A DNA stretch of 64,000 nucleotides, from positions 93,517,001-93,581,000 of the forward strand of contig CM070903.1 in assembly GCA_036417435.1 (NCBI GenBank), in the 5' to 3' direction. Under the pieces are notes generated by a model, which saw only the letters and a list, made by a program, of their open reading frames with translations, searched no databases and was not told the origin of the DNA. This stretch comes from Inia geoffrensis (Eukaryota > Chordata > Mammalia > Artiodactyla > Iniidae). This document shows positions 12,481 through 22,388 of this stretch, in pieces (the stretch's first letter is position 1; the number at the start of each line of letters is the position of its first letter). Both the position numbers and the translations under genes were made by a program.

Positions 12481-12879
12481 TAATATTTCAAAATACGTGA
12501 AGCAAAAATGGTCAGAATTAAAGGGAGCAATAGATAAATCCCCAAAGTTAAAGATTTTAATACTTCTCTCAGTAATTGGTAGAATAAGTAGACAAAATAT
12601 CACTGCAGGTCATCATATAAGATTTGAACAATACTATAAATCAACATGATCCAAGTGACATTTACAAAACACTATATCCAACAACTGCTGAATTTATATT
12701 TCTTTCAAGAGTGAATGGAACATGCACGAAGAGAAATCATATGCTGAACCATAAAACAAATATTAATAAATTTCAAAGTTCTGAAATCATGTTCCCTGTC
12801 CACAACCAAATTAAACTAGAAAAAAGTAGCTGAACAATACATGTAGTATGATCTTATTTATGCTAAACAATATTTTTTT

Positions 12880-13252
12880 AACATCTTTATTGGAGTATAA
12901 TTGCTTTACAATGGTGTGCTAGTTTCTGTTTTATAACAAAGTTATACACATACATATGTTATACACATACATATGTCCCCTCTTCCCTCTTGCATCTCTC
13001 TCCATCCCACCCTCCCTATCCCACACTTCTAGGTGGTCACAAAGCACGGAGCTGGTCTCCCTGTGCTATGCGGCTGCTTCCCACTAGCTATCTATTATAC
13101 ATTTGGTAGCATATATATGTCCATGACACTCTCTCACTTCGTCCCAGCTTACCCTTCCCCATCCCAGTGTCCTCAAGTCCATTCTCTAGTAGGTCTGTCT
13201 TTATTCCCATCTTGCCCCTAGGTTCTTCATGACCTTCTTTTTTTTTTCTTTC
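12880..13252 (-). other. L1 3' UTR with polyadenylation signal
   Basis: Reverse complement reads caattatactccaataaagatgt at the 3' end (AATAAA signal), then a short A run. The same UTR is seen at 31.5 kb, 40.15 kb and 57.5-57.85 kb, so it marks one related set of young L1s. Confidence 0.85.
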
Positions 13253-14661
13253 TTAGATTAAATACATATGTGTTAGCATACAGTATTTGTTTTTCTCTTT
13301 CTGACTTATTTCACTCTGTATGACAGAATCTAGGTCCAACCACCTCACTTCAAATAACTCAATTTCGTTTCTTTTTAAGGCTGAGAAATATTCCATCGTA
13401 TATATGTGCCACATCTTCTTTATCCATTCATCTGTTGATGGACACTTAGATTGCTTCCAGGTCTTGGCTATTGTAAATAGAGCTGCAATGAACATTTTGG
13501 TACATGACTCTTTTTGAATTATGGTTTTCTCAGGGTATATGCCCACTGGTGGGATTGTTGGGTCATATGGTAGTTCTATTTTCAGTTTTTTAAGGAACCT
13601 CCATACTGTTCTCCACAGTGACTGTATCAATTTACATTACCACCAACAGTGTAAGAGTGATCCCTTTTCTCCACACCCTCTCCAGAATTTATTGCTTCTA
13701 GATTTTTTGATGATGGCTATTCTGACTGGTGTGAGATGGTATCTCATTGTAGTTTTGATTTGCATTTCTCTAATGATTAAAGATGTTGAGCATTCTTTCA
13801 TGTGTTTGTTGGCAGTCTGTATATCTTCTTTGGAGAAATGTCTATTTAGGTCTTCTGCCCATTTTTGGATTGGGTTGTTTGTTTTTTTGATATTGAGTTG
13901 CATGAGCTGCTTGTAAATTTTGGAGATTAATCCTTTGTCAGTTGCTTCATTTGCAAATATTTTCTCCCATTCTAAGGGTTGTCTTGGTCTTGTTTATGGT
14001 TTCCTTTGCTGTGCAAAAGCTTTGACGTTTCATTAGGTCCCATTTGTTTGTTTTTGTTTTTATTTCCATTTCTCTAGGAGGTGGGTCAAAAAGGATCTTG
14101 CTGTGATTTATGTCATAAAGTGTTCTGCCTATGTTTTCCTCTAAGAGTTTGATAGTGTCTGGCCTTACATTTAGGTCTTTAATCCATTTTGAGTTTATTT
14201 TTGTGTATGGTGTTAGGGAGTGTTCTAATTTCATTCTTTTACAATTACCTGTCCAGTTTTCCCAGCACCACTTACTGAAGAGGCTGTCTTTACTCCACTT
14301 TACATTCTTGCCTCCTTTATCAAAGATAAGGTGACCATGTGTGCATGGGTTTACCTCTGGGCTTTCTATCTTGTTCCATTAAGTTTCTGTTTTTGTGCCA
14401 GTACCATATTGTCTTGATTAATATAGCTTTGTAGTATAGTCTGAGGTCAGGGAGGCTGATTCCTCCAGCTCTGTTTTTCGTTTTCAAGATTGCTTTGACT
14501 ATTCTGGGTCTTTTGTGTTTCCATACAAATTGTGAAATTTTTTGTTCTAGCTCTGTGAAAAATGCCATTGGTAGTTTGATAGGGATTGCATTGAATCTGT
14601 AGATTGCTTTGGGTAGTAGAATCATTTTCACAATTTTCATGTAATTGATATCTAGTCTCAT
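13253..14661 (-). pseudogene. L1 ORF2 C-terminal half, fused in frame to the endonuclease edge
   Basis: Broken reading frames in order give the L1 ORF2 C-terminal region. First comes [19 protein letters not shown] (post-reverse-transcriptase, about 14640-14580), then [20 protein letters not shown] (about 14235-14175), then [19 protein letters not shown] (about 13845-13790), and last a 125-codon frame at 13630-13253 with [18 protein letters not shown]. The reading frame runs without a break from the endonuclease-edge residues RLDINY into MKIVKM across the deletion point. The reverse transcriptase catalytic core is absent. At least two further frame breaks separate the C-terminal pieces. Confidence 0.85.
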
Positions 14662-15349
14662 AGGGCTGTGGTTGGAAAAGATACTTGATACAATTTCAAT
14701 TTTCTTAAATTACCAAGGCTTGATTTGTGACCCAAGATATGATCTATCCTGGAGAATGTTCCATGAGCACTTGAGAAGAATGTGTATTCTGGTTTTTTTG
14801 GATGGAATGTCCTATAAATATGAATGAAGTCCATCTTGTTTAATGTATCATTTAAACCTTGTGTTTCCTTACTTATTTTCATTTTGGATGATCTGTTCAT
14901 TGGTGAAAGTGGGGTGTTAAAGTCCCCTACTATGATTGTGTTACTGTCGATTTCCCCTTTTATGGCTGTTAGTATTTGCCTTATGTATTGAGGTGCTCCT
15001 ATGTTGGGTGCATAAATATTTACAATTGTTATATCTTCTTCTTGGATTGATCCCTGATCATTATGTAGTGTCCTTTGTCTCTTGTAATGGTCTTTGTTTT
15101 AACGTCTATTTTGTCTCATATGAGAATTGCTACTCCAGCTTTCTTTTGATTTCCATTTGCATGGAATATTTTTTTCCATCCCCTCACTTTTACTCTGTAT
15201 GTGTCGCTAGGTCTGAAGCAGATCTCTTGTAGACAGCATATATACGGGTCTTGTTTTTGTATCCATTCAGCCAGTCTATGTCTTCTGGTTGGAGCATTTA
15301 ATCCATTTACATTTAAGGTAATTATCGATATGTATGTTCCTATTACCAT
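14641..15349 (-). pseudogene. L1 ORF2 endonuclease domain, broken
   Basis: Starts at 15349 with ISIITLNVNGLNAPTRRHRL (the L1 endonuclease N terminus with its metal-binding asparagine region) and CCLQEICF, in which the QE pair includes the catalytic glutamate. A stop at 15116-15118 ends this frame after 77 residues. The C-terminal part at 14900-14658 keeps IYRTFHPKKPEYTFFSSAHG and SRIDHILGHK, with the aspartate-histidine catalytic pair. A one-base loss near 14707-14712 then shifts frame. The spacer from the ORF1 end is 58 bases, as is usual for L1. Confidence 0.85.
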
Positions 15350-15407
15350 TTTCTTAATTTTGGGGGGTTTATTATTGTAGGTCTTTTCCTTCTCTTGTGT
15401 TTCCTGC

Positions 15408-16267
15408 CTAAAGAAGTTCCTTTAGCATTTGTTGTAAAGCTGGTTTTGTGGTGCTGAATTCTCTTAGCTTTTTCTTGTCTGTAAAGCTTTTAATTTCTCT
15501 GTCAAATCTGAATGATATCCTTTCTGGGTGGAGTAATGTTGGTTGTAGGTTTTTCTCTTTCATCACTTTAAATATGTCCTGCCAGTCCCTTCTGACTTGC
15601 AGAGTTTCTGCTGAAAGATCAGCTGTTAACCTTATGGGGATTCCCTTATGTGTTACTTGTTGTTTTTCCCTTGCTGCTTTTAATATTTGTTCTTTGTATT
15701 TAATTTTTGATAGTTTGATTAATATGTGTCTTGGCGTGTTTCTCCTTGGATTTATCCTGTATGGGACTCTCTGTGCTTCCTGGACTTGATTAACTCTTTC
15801 CTTTCCCATATTAGGGTAGTTTTCAACTATAATCTCTTCAAATATTTTCTCAGTCCTTTTCTTTTTCTCTTTTTCTTCTGGGACCCCTATAATTTGAATG
15901 TCGGTGCATTTAATGTTGTCCCAGAGGTCTCTGATACTGTTCTCTATTATTTTCATTCTTTTTTCTGCTCTTCAGTAGTTATTTCCACTATTTTATCTTC
16001 TAGGTCACTTATCCGTCCTTGTGCCTCAGTTATTCTGCTATTGATCCCTTCTAGCGAATTCTTAATTTCATTTATTGTGTTGTTCATCTCTATTTGGTTG
16101 CTCTTTAGTTCTTCTAGGTCCTTGTTAAACATTTCTTGTGTTTTCTCCATTCTATTTCCAAGGTTTTGGATCATCTTTACTATCATTATTCTGAATTCTT
16201 TTTCAGGTAGACTGCCTATTTCCTCTTCATTTGTTAGGTCTCGTGGGTTTTTATCTTGCTCCTCCAT
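15408..16267 (-). pseudogene. L1 ORF1 (RNA-binding chaperone), one frameshift
   Basis: ORF1 proteins form trimers that coat L1 RNA. The first frame (16267-15953) starts MEEQDKNPRDLTNEEEIGSL and continues into a long charged coiled coil (NRMEKTQEMFNKDLEELKSN, NEIKNSLEGINSRI). The second (15956-15408) holds the RNA-recognition and C-terminal domains (RDLWDNIKCTDIQIIGVPEE, then APREKQ-like AAREKQQVTHKGIPIRLTAD). Together about 286 codons, near normal for this family. The frames meet in a run of A residues (minus strand, about 15956-15968). One base is apparently missing there, so a stop follows EEQKKE. Otherwise well preserved, indicating a fairly recent insertion. Confidence 0.88.
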
Positions 16268-18238
16268 CTGCTGTGTGTTTCTCTCTTCTCATTTTTCTTA
16301 GCTTACTGTGTTTGTGGTCTCCTTTTTGCAGGCTGCAGGTTCGTAGTTCCTGTTGTTTTTGGTGTCTGTCCCCAGTGGCTAAGGTTGGTTCAGTAGGTAG
16401 TGTAGGCTTCCTGGTGGAGGGGACTAGTGCCTGTGTTTTGGTGGATGAGGCTGTTTCTTGTCTTTCTGGTGGGCAGGTCCACGTTTGGTGCTGTGTTTTG
16501 GGGTGTCTGTGGCCTTATTATTATTTTCGGAAGCCTCTGTGCTAATGGCTGGGGTTGTGTTCATTTCTTGCTTGGGTGTCCTGCACTGCAGCTTGCTTGT
16601 CATTGAGTGGAGCTGCGTTTTGGCGTTGAGATGGAGATCTCTGGGAGATTTTCACCACTTGATATTACGTGGAGCTGGGAGGTCTCTTGTGGACCAGTGT
16701 CCTGAACTTGACTCTCCCACCTCAGAGGCACAGCCCTGACACCTGGCTGCAGCACCCAGAACCTGCCATTAATGGGGCTCAGAATAAAAGGGGGGAAAAA
16801 AAGAAATAAAGAAGAAGATAAAATAAAATAAAGTAAAATAAAATAAAATTATTAAAATTAAAAACTAATTATGAAGGAAAATATTTTTAAGTAAAAAAAA
16901 AACAAAAAACGGACAGACAGAACCCTAGGACAAATGGTAAAAGCAAAGCTCTACAGACAAAATCACACACAGAAGCATATACATACACAGTCACAAAAAG
17001 AAAAAGGGAAAAAATATATATATATCATTGCTCCCAAATACCACCTCCTCAACTTGGGGTGATTCGTTGTCTATTCAGATATTCCACAGATGCAGGGTAC
17101 ATCAGGTTGATTGTGGAGATTTAATCCACTGCTCATGAGGCTACTGGGAGAAATTTCCCTTTCTCTTCTTTGTTCGCACAGCTCCTGGGGTTCAGTTTTG
17201 GATTTGGCTCCGCCTCCACGTGTAGGCTGCCTGAGGGTGTCTGTTCTTCGCTCAGACAGCACGGGGTTAAAGGAGCAGTTGATTCGGGGGCTCTGGCTCA
17301 CTCAGGCCAGGGGGAGGGAGGGATACAGATGCGGGGCGAGCCTGCGGCAGCAGAGACCAGCATGATGTTGCAACAGCCTGAGGCGCGCTGTGCTCTCCCA
17401 GGGAAGTTGTCCCTGGATCACATGACCCTGGCAGTGGCGGGCTGCACAGGCTCCCTGGAGGGGAGGTGTGGATAGTGACCTGTGTTTGCTCACAGGCTTC
17501 TTGGTGGCGGCAGCAGCAGCCTTAGTGTCTCATGCCCGTCTCTGGGGTCCACGCTGAGAGCCGCGGCTCGTGCCCATCTCTGGAGCTCCTTTAAGCGGCG
17601 CTCTTAATCCCCTCTCCTTGCGCACCAGGAGACAAAGAGGCAAGAAAAAGTCTCTTGCCTCTTCAGCAGGTCCAGAGCTTTTCCCGGACTGCCTCACGGC
17701 TAGCCGTGGCGCACTAGCCCCCTTCAGGCTGTGTTCACGCGGCCAACCCCAGTCCTCTCCCTGGGATCCGCCATCCGAAGCCGGAGTCTCAACTCCCATC
17801 CCCGCCCGCCCCGGCGGGTGAGCAGACAAGCCTCTCGGACTGGTCGGCCGGTGAGTGCCGGTCGGCCCTGATCCTCTGTTGGAGAATCTCTCCGCTTTGC
17901 CCTCCACACCCCCGTTGCTGTGCTCTCCTCTGCGGCCCCGAAGCTTTCCCCCTCTGCCACCCGCAGTCTCCGCCTGCGAAGGGCTTCCTAGTGTGTGGAA
18001 ACCCTCCCACTGGTGCAGGTCCCGTCCCTATTCTGTGTCTCTGTTTTTTCTTTTTTCTTTTGCTCTACCCAGGTACGTGGGGAGTTTCTTGCCGTTTGGG
18101 AGGTCTGAGGTCTTCTGCCAGCGTTCAGTTGGAGTTCTGTAGGAGTTGTTCCACATGTAGATGTATTTCTGATGTACCTGTGGAGAGGAAGGTGATATCT
18201 GTGTCTTAACTCTTCCGCCACCTTGAAGCTCCTCCTCT
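16268..18238 (-). promoter_or_regulatory. L1 5' UTR and internal promoter region
   Basis: About 1.97 kb between the L1 5' end and the ORF1 start. The most upstream 0.7 kb (about 17530-18238) is GC- and CpG-rich, unlike its AT-rich surroundings. An A/T-rich patch (16790-16870, many aaaat units) and a (TA)n run near 17017 lie further down. Plus-strand reading frames across it (for example 17570-17821) are composition artefacts. Promoter function is inferred from the known role of L1 5' UTRs. Confidence 0.75.
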
Positions 18239-18584
18239 CTTGCTTTTATATTTTGGAAGTGGTATATGTTTTATTATGAGTGTCTTTAAAAATATGGCAA
18301 TGGTTGGTAAAGAAATATACAAAATGAAATAAAACTCTAAATTAGGAGGGAACAAGAAAGAACAGTAACTTAAAAATCAGAAAAAAATAAGTAGAAGGAC
18401 AGGGAAAGGGAGAAAATATTAAGGTAAGTAGGAAACAAAATAAGATGAAAGGAATAAAAGCAATTATATCAGTTACCTAAATATGAATGAAACTAATTTT
18501 CTCATTTAAAAACAGAAATGACACGAAAAAACAGAAATTACAGTTTAAAAAAAACTAGGTATATGTTGTTTATAAGAAACAATG

Positions 18585-18911
18585 CAGGGGCTTCCCTGGT
18601 GGCACAGTGGTTAAGAATCTGCCTATTAACACAGGGGACACAGGTTCGAACCCTAGTCCAGGAAGATCTCACTTGCTGCGGAGCAACTAAGCCCGTGTGG
18701 CACAACTGTTGAGCCTGCACTGTAGAGCCCGTGAGCCACAACTACTGAAGCCCGCATGCCTAGAGTCCATGCTCCACAACAAGAGAAGCCAACGCAATGA
18801 GAAACCCGTGCGCCACAATGAAGACTAGCCCCCAGCTCGCCACAACTAGAGAAAGCCCATGCACAGCAATAAAGATCAAATGCAGCCAAAAATAAATAAA
18901 TTTATTTTAAA
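18585..18911 (+). mobile_element. CHR SINE, long form
   Basis: Head gcttccctggtggcacagtgg with box B-like ggttcgaaccc. Long body with cacaactactgaagcccgc and tagagaaagcccatgc, then an A/T-rich tail. A perfect 11-bp duplication aagaaacaatg lies at 18574-18584 and 18912-18922. Confidence 0.93.
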
Positions 18912-19472
18912 AAGAAACAATGTAATAAAGAAGGTGTAAGGTGATAAAGAAAGAGGTTGTTGAAGAGATACCAGGCAAATAAAACCTGAAAACCAGCAAA
19001 GGTACAAGATAGACATATTTAGCTATATAAACATATTAAGGGAAATAAGACACATTGCCTGGAAAAACATACCATAAACAAAGTTGACAGTCTAATTATA
19101 GATAATAAAACATATTTCAAACAAACATATGATAGATAAAAATTTAATGTCTATTACACAAAGAACATATAAATTGATAACAAGGAAACAAATATCCCAA
19201 TAGAAAAAATATCAGAATATTAAAATGCAGTTCATGAAGGAGCCCATCTAAATGACTGCTAAACACTAAAAGTGTGCTAAACTTCCCTAGTAGTAAGGAA
19301 AATGCAAATTTAAAAATAATGAGCTACATATATTTTACATTCATCAGATTGGTAAACTTTAAAAGTAGTAACCCCAAATGTTAGTAAGCATGAGAGGGTA
19401 AAGCTATATACAGCTGATGGAAATGTAAAAGCTTACAATCTTTTTGGAAAGCAATGTGATGATAGATTTTAA

Positions 19473-19498
19473 ATTTATATATATATATATATATATAC
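19473..19498. repeat. (TA)n microsatellite
   Basis: An uninterrupted alternating ta run about 25 bases long, followed by acacacc. It lies in the tail part of the ancient L1M copy. Confidence 0.9.
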
Positions 19499-19649
19499 AC
19501 ACCCCTTCAGTCTAGCAATTTTACTCTTGGAAATCTATTCTGTAGAACTAAAGGGAAACATTAATATGTATTATTACAGCATCTTTCCTAATGTTAAAAA
19601 AAACAGATGCAAGTAAATGCCTCTTGATATGGGTATGTTTGAATACATT

Positions 19650-20470
19650 TTTAAAGAGAAGACTTTTTATTATGGAAAATTTAAACATACATAAAAGTGA
19701 ACGACATAACACAATGAATCCCTATAACTTCATCAAATCACAAGGAAAACTATGACCATTTATTCTGATTTTATCTTATGTGTCTACCCTCCAATTTTTT
19801 TTTTTCCTGGAGTATCAAAAGATATCATTTCACCTATAAATACTTCAAATAAGAATTCTTTAAAAAAACACAATATCACTATACCTAGGAAAATTAATAG
19901 TAATTCATTAATATCTAACATCACTTGTTCAAATTTCCTCTTTGATTCAAAAATGCTTTTTACAGTTGATTTGTTTGAATCAGAATCCAAACAAGACCTA
20001 CACGTTGCATCTTGTTGGTATATTTCTCAAGTCTCTTTTCATCTGTAAGAGTTCCCTGCCTCCTGTTTTATGCAATTTATTTGTTGAGAAAACTTGGTTA
20101 TTTGTTTTGTAGCATTTTCTACATTCTAGATTTAGCTGTTTGTTTCCTTGTGGTCTTATTTAACATACTACTTGATTCCTCATTTTTTTTTTTCTTTTAA
20201 ACTAGTCAGCCATTAGATACTGAGGGTCTACTAGATTTTAGTTAAATTATTTAGATAGAAATATTTCATAGGTGGTGCTAAATACTGCCTGTTACAACAC
20301 ATTTGTAGGCATATAATGTCTAATTGTCCCACTTTTCAGTGTTAACATTGATTACTGGGTTCACATGTTATTGGTATGATCACCAACCTAGTCTTTGCCT
20401 AAAGGGTTTAGCATCCATTGATCATTATTTCCTATATCCATTATTTCATCAGGTTTTCTGGTTTAATACA
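19650..20470 (-). mobile_element. Ancient L1ME-type 3' UTR
   Basis: A long antisense match to the old L1ME 3' region in order: tttaaacatacataaaagtg, then aaaaaacacaatatcactatacctaggaaaattaatagtaat, cagaatccaaacaagacctacacgttgc, ttatttgttgagaaaacttgg, catttcataggtggtgcta and tccattatttcatc. Non-coding remnant, opposite in orientation to the L1M copy just before it. Confidence 0.75.
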
Positions 20471-20865
20471 TTTTGGTACATGTATACCATGAAATAGTAT
20501 TTTGCAACTATTACAAATAATAATAGCTAATGTTTTTATGGAGCTTACTTTGAGTAATGTTCTGTTCTAATCACTCTTTATCAATAAGCAGATTCAACTC
20601 AAGGGTGTTGTTCTTCAGGATTTTGTCAATTGGAAGGCATCTTCTTCCAATCCTACCTAGAAAAAAAACCAAAACATTTCAAAGACCTTGTAATTTTTCA
20701 CCCCATTCCAAGGATATTGGCTTACACCAATAGCCATAGTTTCCCATTATTTTATCTTTCTTTACCTAACAGTTGCTATACCTGGTTTCTAGAACTTATA
20801 TACTGAAGACCTATCCTAAGCAGAACTCAAGGTTGAACAACAGAGCATACAGCATAGCTGATGGT
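20471..20865. other. Unassigned DNA, no gene seen
   Basis: A short patch of old L1-like wording at 20470-20520 (ttttggtacatgtataccatgaaatagta) and otherwise unassigned AT-rich sequence. Confidence 0.4.
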
Positions 20866-21480
20866 TCGCAAATTTATATCTCCAGTTCTGAACTCTTGCC
20901 TCAAATCCCAAGCTCAAATATCCAGCTACCAACTGTTTATTAAGCCTCTTAAACTTCACAGGTTCAGAAATTGCAAACAAAATTGTAAGCATCACCTCTC
21001 TACCTCTAGCTCTTTTTGTACCATTCTCTTCCTGACTTATTGCACTTTGCCACACTGGCCTTCTATTTACTTGAAAACACCAATCTTGTACCAAACCCAG
21101 GGGCTTTCCACTGTCTGTTCTCTCTGTCCCAGAAACTCTTCCCTCTGATTTATACATGGCTAACTTCTTCACCTCATTCAGGTCTCAGTTCTAATGTCAT
21201 GTCCTCAGTGGACCATTCCCTGACTAAACTAACTCAAGCAGTCCCCTTCTCCATTTTTTAATATCCCACTATGTTTCATTTTATTTATGACACTTTCACT
21301 ATCAGAATTTGTATCTTATTTATTTGTTATTGTCTGTCCCTCTCCACTATTCACATACTCTATTAGAGTAAGAACATAATCTGTCTTCTTTACCATGTAT
21401 CTTTAGGCAACAAGAAATTACTGTGTGGTACACAGTAACTGCAGAGTATCAATTTTGTTTTCAATAAATTATTGAATAAT
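20866..21480 (+). mobile_element. L2 LINE, 3' part
   Basis: Sense L2 text in order: aatttatatctccagttctgaactcttgcc, then aaatatccagctaccaact, cttaaacttcac, tcattcaggtctcagttctaatgtcatgtcctcag, gaccattccctgac, and an AATAAA-bearing end near 21465. Several internal deletions. A 118-codon minus-strand frame across it is a chance frame. Confidence 0.75.
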
Positions 21481-22235
21481 ATTATTTTTCAATGAGTCCA
21501 ACACAACCAGTGTTTTAAAACTGTAGAACATATCACCATTTCTTGTGTTGAGCATTAAAGAAAGTAGTTGGTTTGTTTAAAGGCCATGTTGTACAAATAG
21601 TATGCATCTTTAATCCCTAGATTCAAATTAAGAGTGGTATATTGTGGCATAACGGATTTGAAACCTACAAATGAGAAATCAGATTCATATCTTCTGTTTC
21701 ACTCTCACTCTATGGTTTTTTCCAATTATAACTTTAGCCTCACTTTAGTTTGTCCTCCCCATAGATAAGATTTATTAAGATACCCAATAACAGAATTATC
21801 CTTGTTTTCTGACAGCACTCAATTCACAGCAAAACCCTACTTCCTTGGACTCTCTCCAAAATCACTCAACCAAAATCCAAATCCTTTAATAAGTTCTTTC
21901 TGATACTCTCTTACTGAGACACCCCAGGATTCCCCATGATGTGTGTTCTCTCTTCAGGCAACTGGTAATAAACTCAACTTGTTCGATTACCTGTGTTCTT
22001 GAGTCTTTGGCTGGAGGACACTGTTGCACCTGACAGCTTGTTACACCTGGTGGCAAGTGGTAAAATCTCATCTCTACCCAGGTAACCCCATATAAGGGAA
22101 ATTCAAGGACTCCTCTTGGGTTACTTGACATAGCAGTGATACACTATACACCTAAGCAGAGAGCTGCAGCTGCTAAGATCTGCTGTTAGAAACATTGTGC
22201 CTTCTTCCTCCAAAAGACCACAGCCCAGTATCTGA
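21481..22235. other. Unassigned DNA, no gene seen
   Basis: Mixed-composition sequence with no recognised repeat. The 81-codon minus-strand frame at 21886-22131 has no domain. Confidence 0.45.
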
Positions 22236-22238
22236 AGG

Positions 22239-22388
22239 CAGTGACACTGAAACTATAATGTGCATATGAATCACCTGGAGATGTTGTTTTAAAAATATAC
22301 AGGTCCTTTCAGTAGGTTTGGATGGGAGCTGACATTTTACATTTTTAACAAGTTCCAGAGTGATACTACACTTTGAGTGGCAAGTTTT
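22239..22388 (+). mobile_element. MER5A (hAT-Charlie) DNA transposon remnant
   Basis: Order of MER5A blocks: actataatgtgcatatgaatcacctggagatgttg, then ttcagtaggtttgg, gacattttacatttttaacaagttcc, gtgatactacactttgagtggcaag. Non-autonomous, non-coding. Confidence 0.8.

Larger units (their letters stand above)
11030..12840 (+). pseudogene. Ancient L1 ORF2 (endonuclease region), interrupted by two SINEs
   Basis: Plus-strand remains of an old L1. The leading part (gagaacttgttgccagaag, then aagatatgctaaaggaatg) precedes ORF2. The ORF2 endonuclease region then follows as DIYKTLYPTTAEFIFLS, with a degenerate HMLNHKT where functional copies have a catalytic aspartate-histidine motif in an IDHMLGHK context (about 12650-12770). 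Many stops and frameshifts are present. A CHR SINE at 11713 and another at 12173 split it, each flanked by a duplication of host L1 sequence. The copy ends near 12840, just before the young minus-strand L1. Confidence 0.75.
12873..18238 (-). mobile_element. Young L1 LINE with both ends but an internal ORF2 deletion
   Basis: Runs on the minus strand from the 5' end (reverse complement of cttgaagctcctcctct, about 18222-18238) to the 3' end near 12880 (aataaagatgt, then a short A tail). Order: 5' UTR 18238-16268, ORF1 16267-15408, 58-bp spacer, ORF2 start 15349, 3' UTR below 13253. The length of about 5.37 kb is short for a full L1 of the group. The missing part lies inside ORF2 at about 14640, where endonuclease-end sequence joins the post-reverse-transcriptase region. 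ORF1 and ORF2 also carry small frameshifts and stops, so this copy is dead. No clean target-site duplication was seen. Confidence 0.92.
18245..19640 (+). mobile_element. Ancient L1M copy, interrupted by a SINE
   Basis: Sense old-L1 text: tatatgttgtttataagaaac (18562-18580), agagataccaggcaaat after the SINE, then agttcatgaaggagcccatctaaatgactgctaaacac and tcatcagattggtaaac from the 3' half. An A/T microsatellite (19473-19497) and actcttggaaatctattctgtag close it. It restarts at an earlier L1 position than the copy ending at 12840, so the two are separate elements. No open frame. Confidence 0.65.

Noticed and set aside
15726..16301. 191-codon plus-strand reading frame over L1 ORF1
   Set aside because: It is the antisense shadow of L1 ORF1 on the minus strand.
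17530..18010. Several GC-rich frames that look protein-like
   Set aside because: They lie in the CpG-rich L1 5' UTR on both strands. No conserved motif, and overlapping frames in opposite directions indicate composition effects.
20816..21172. 118-codon minus-strand frame
   Set aside because: It overlaps the sense L2 remnant and has no domain.
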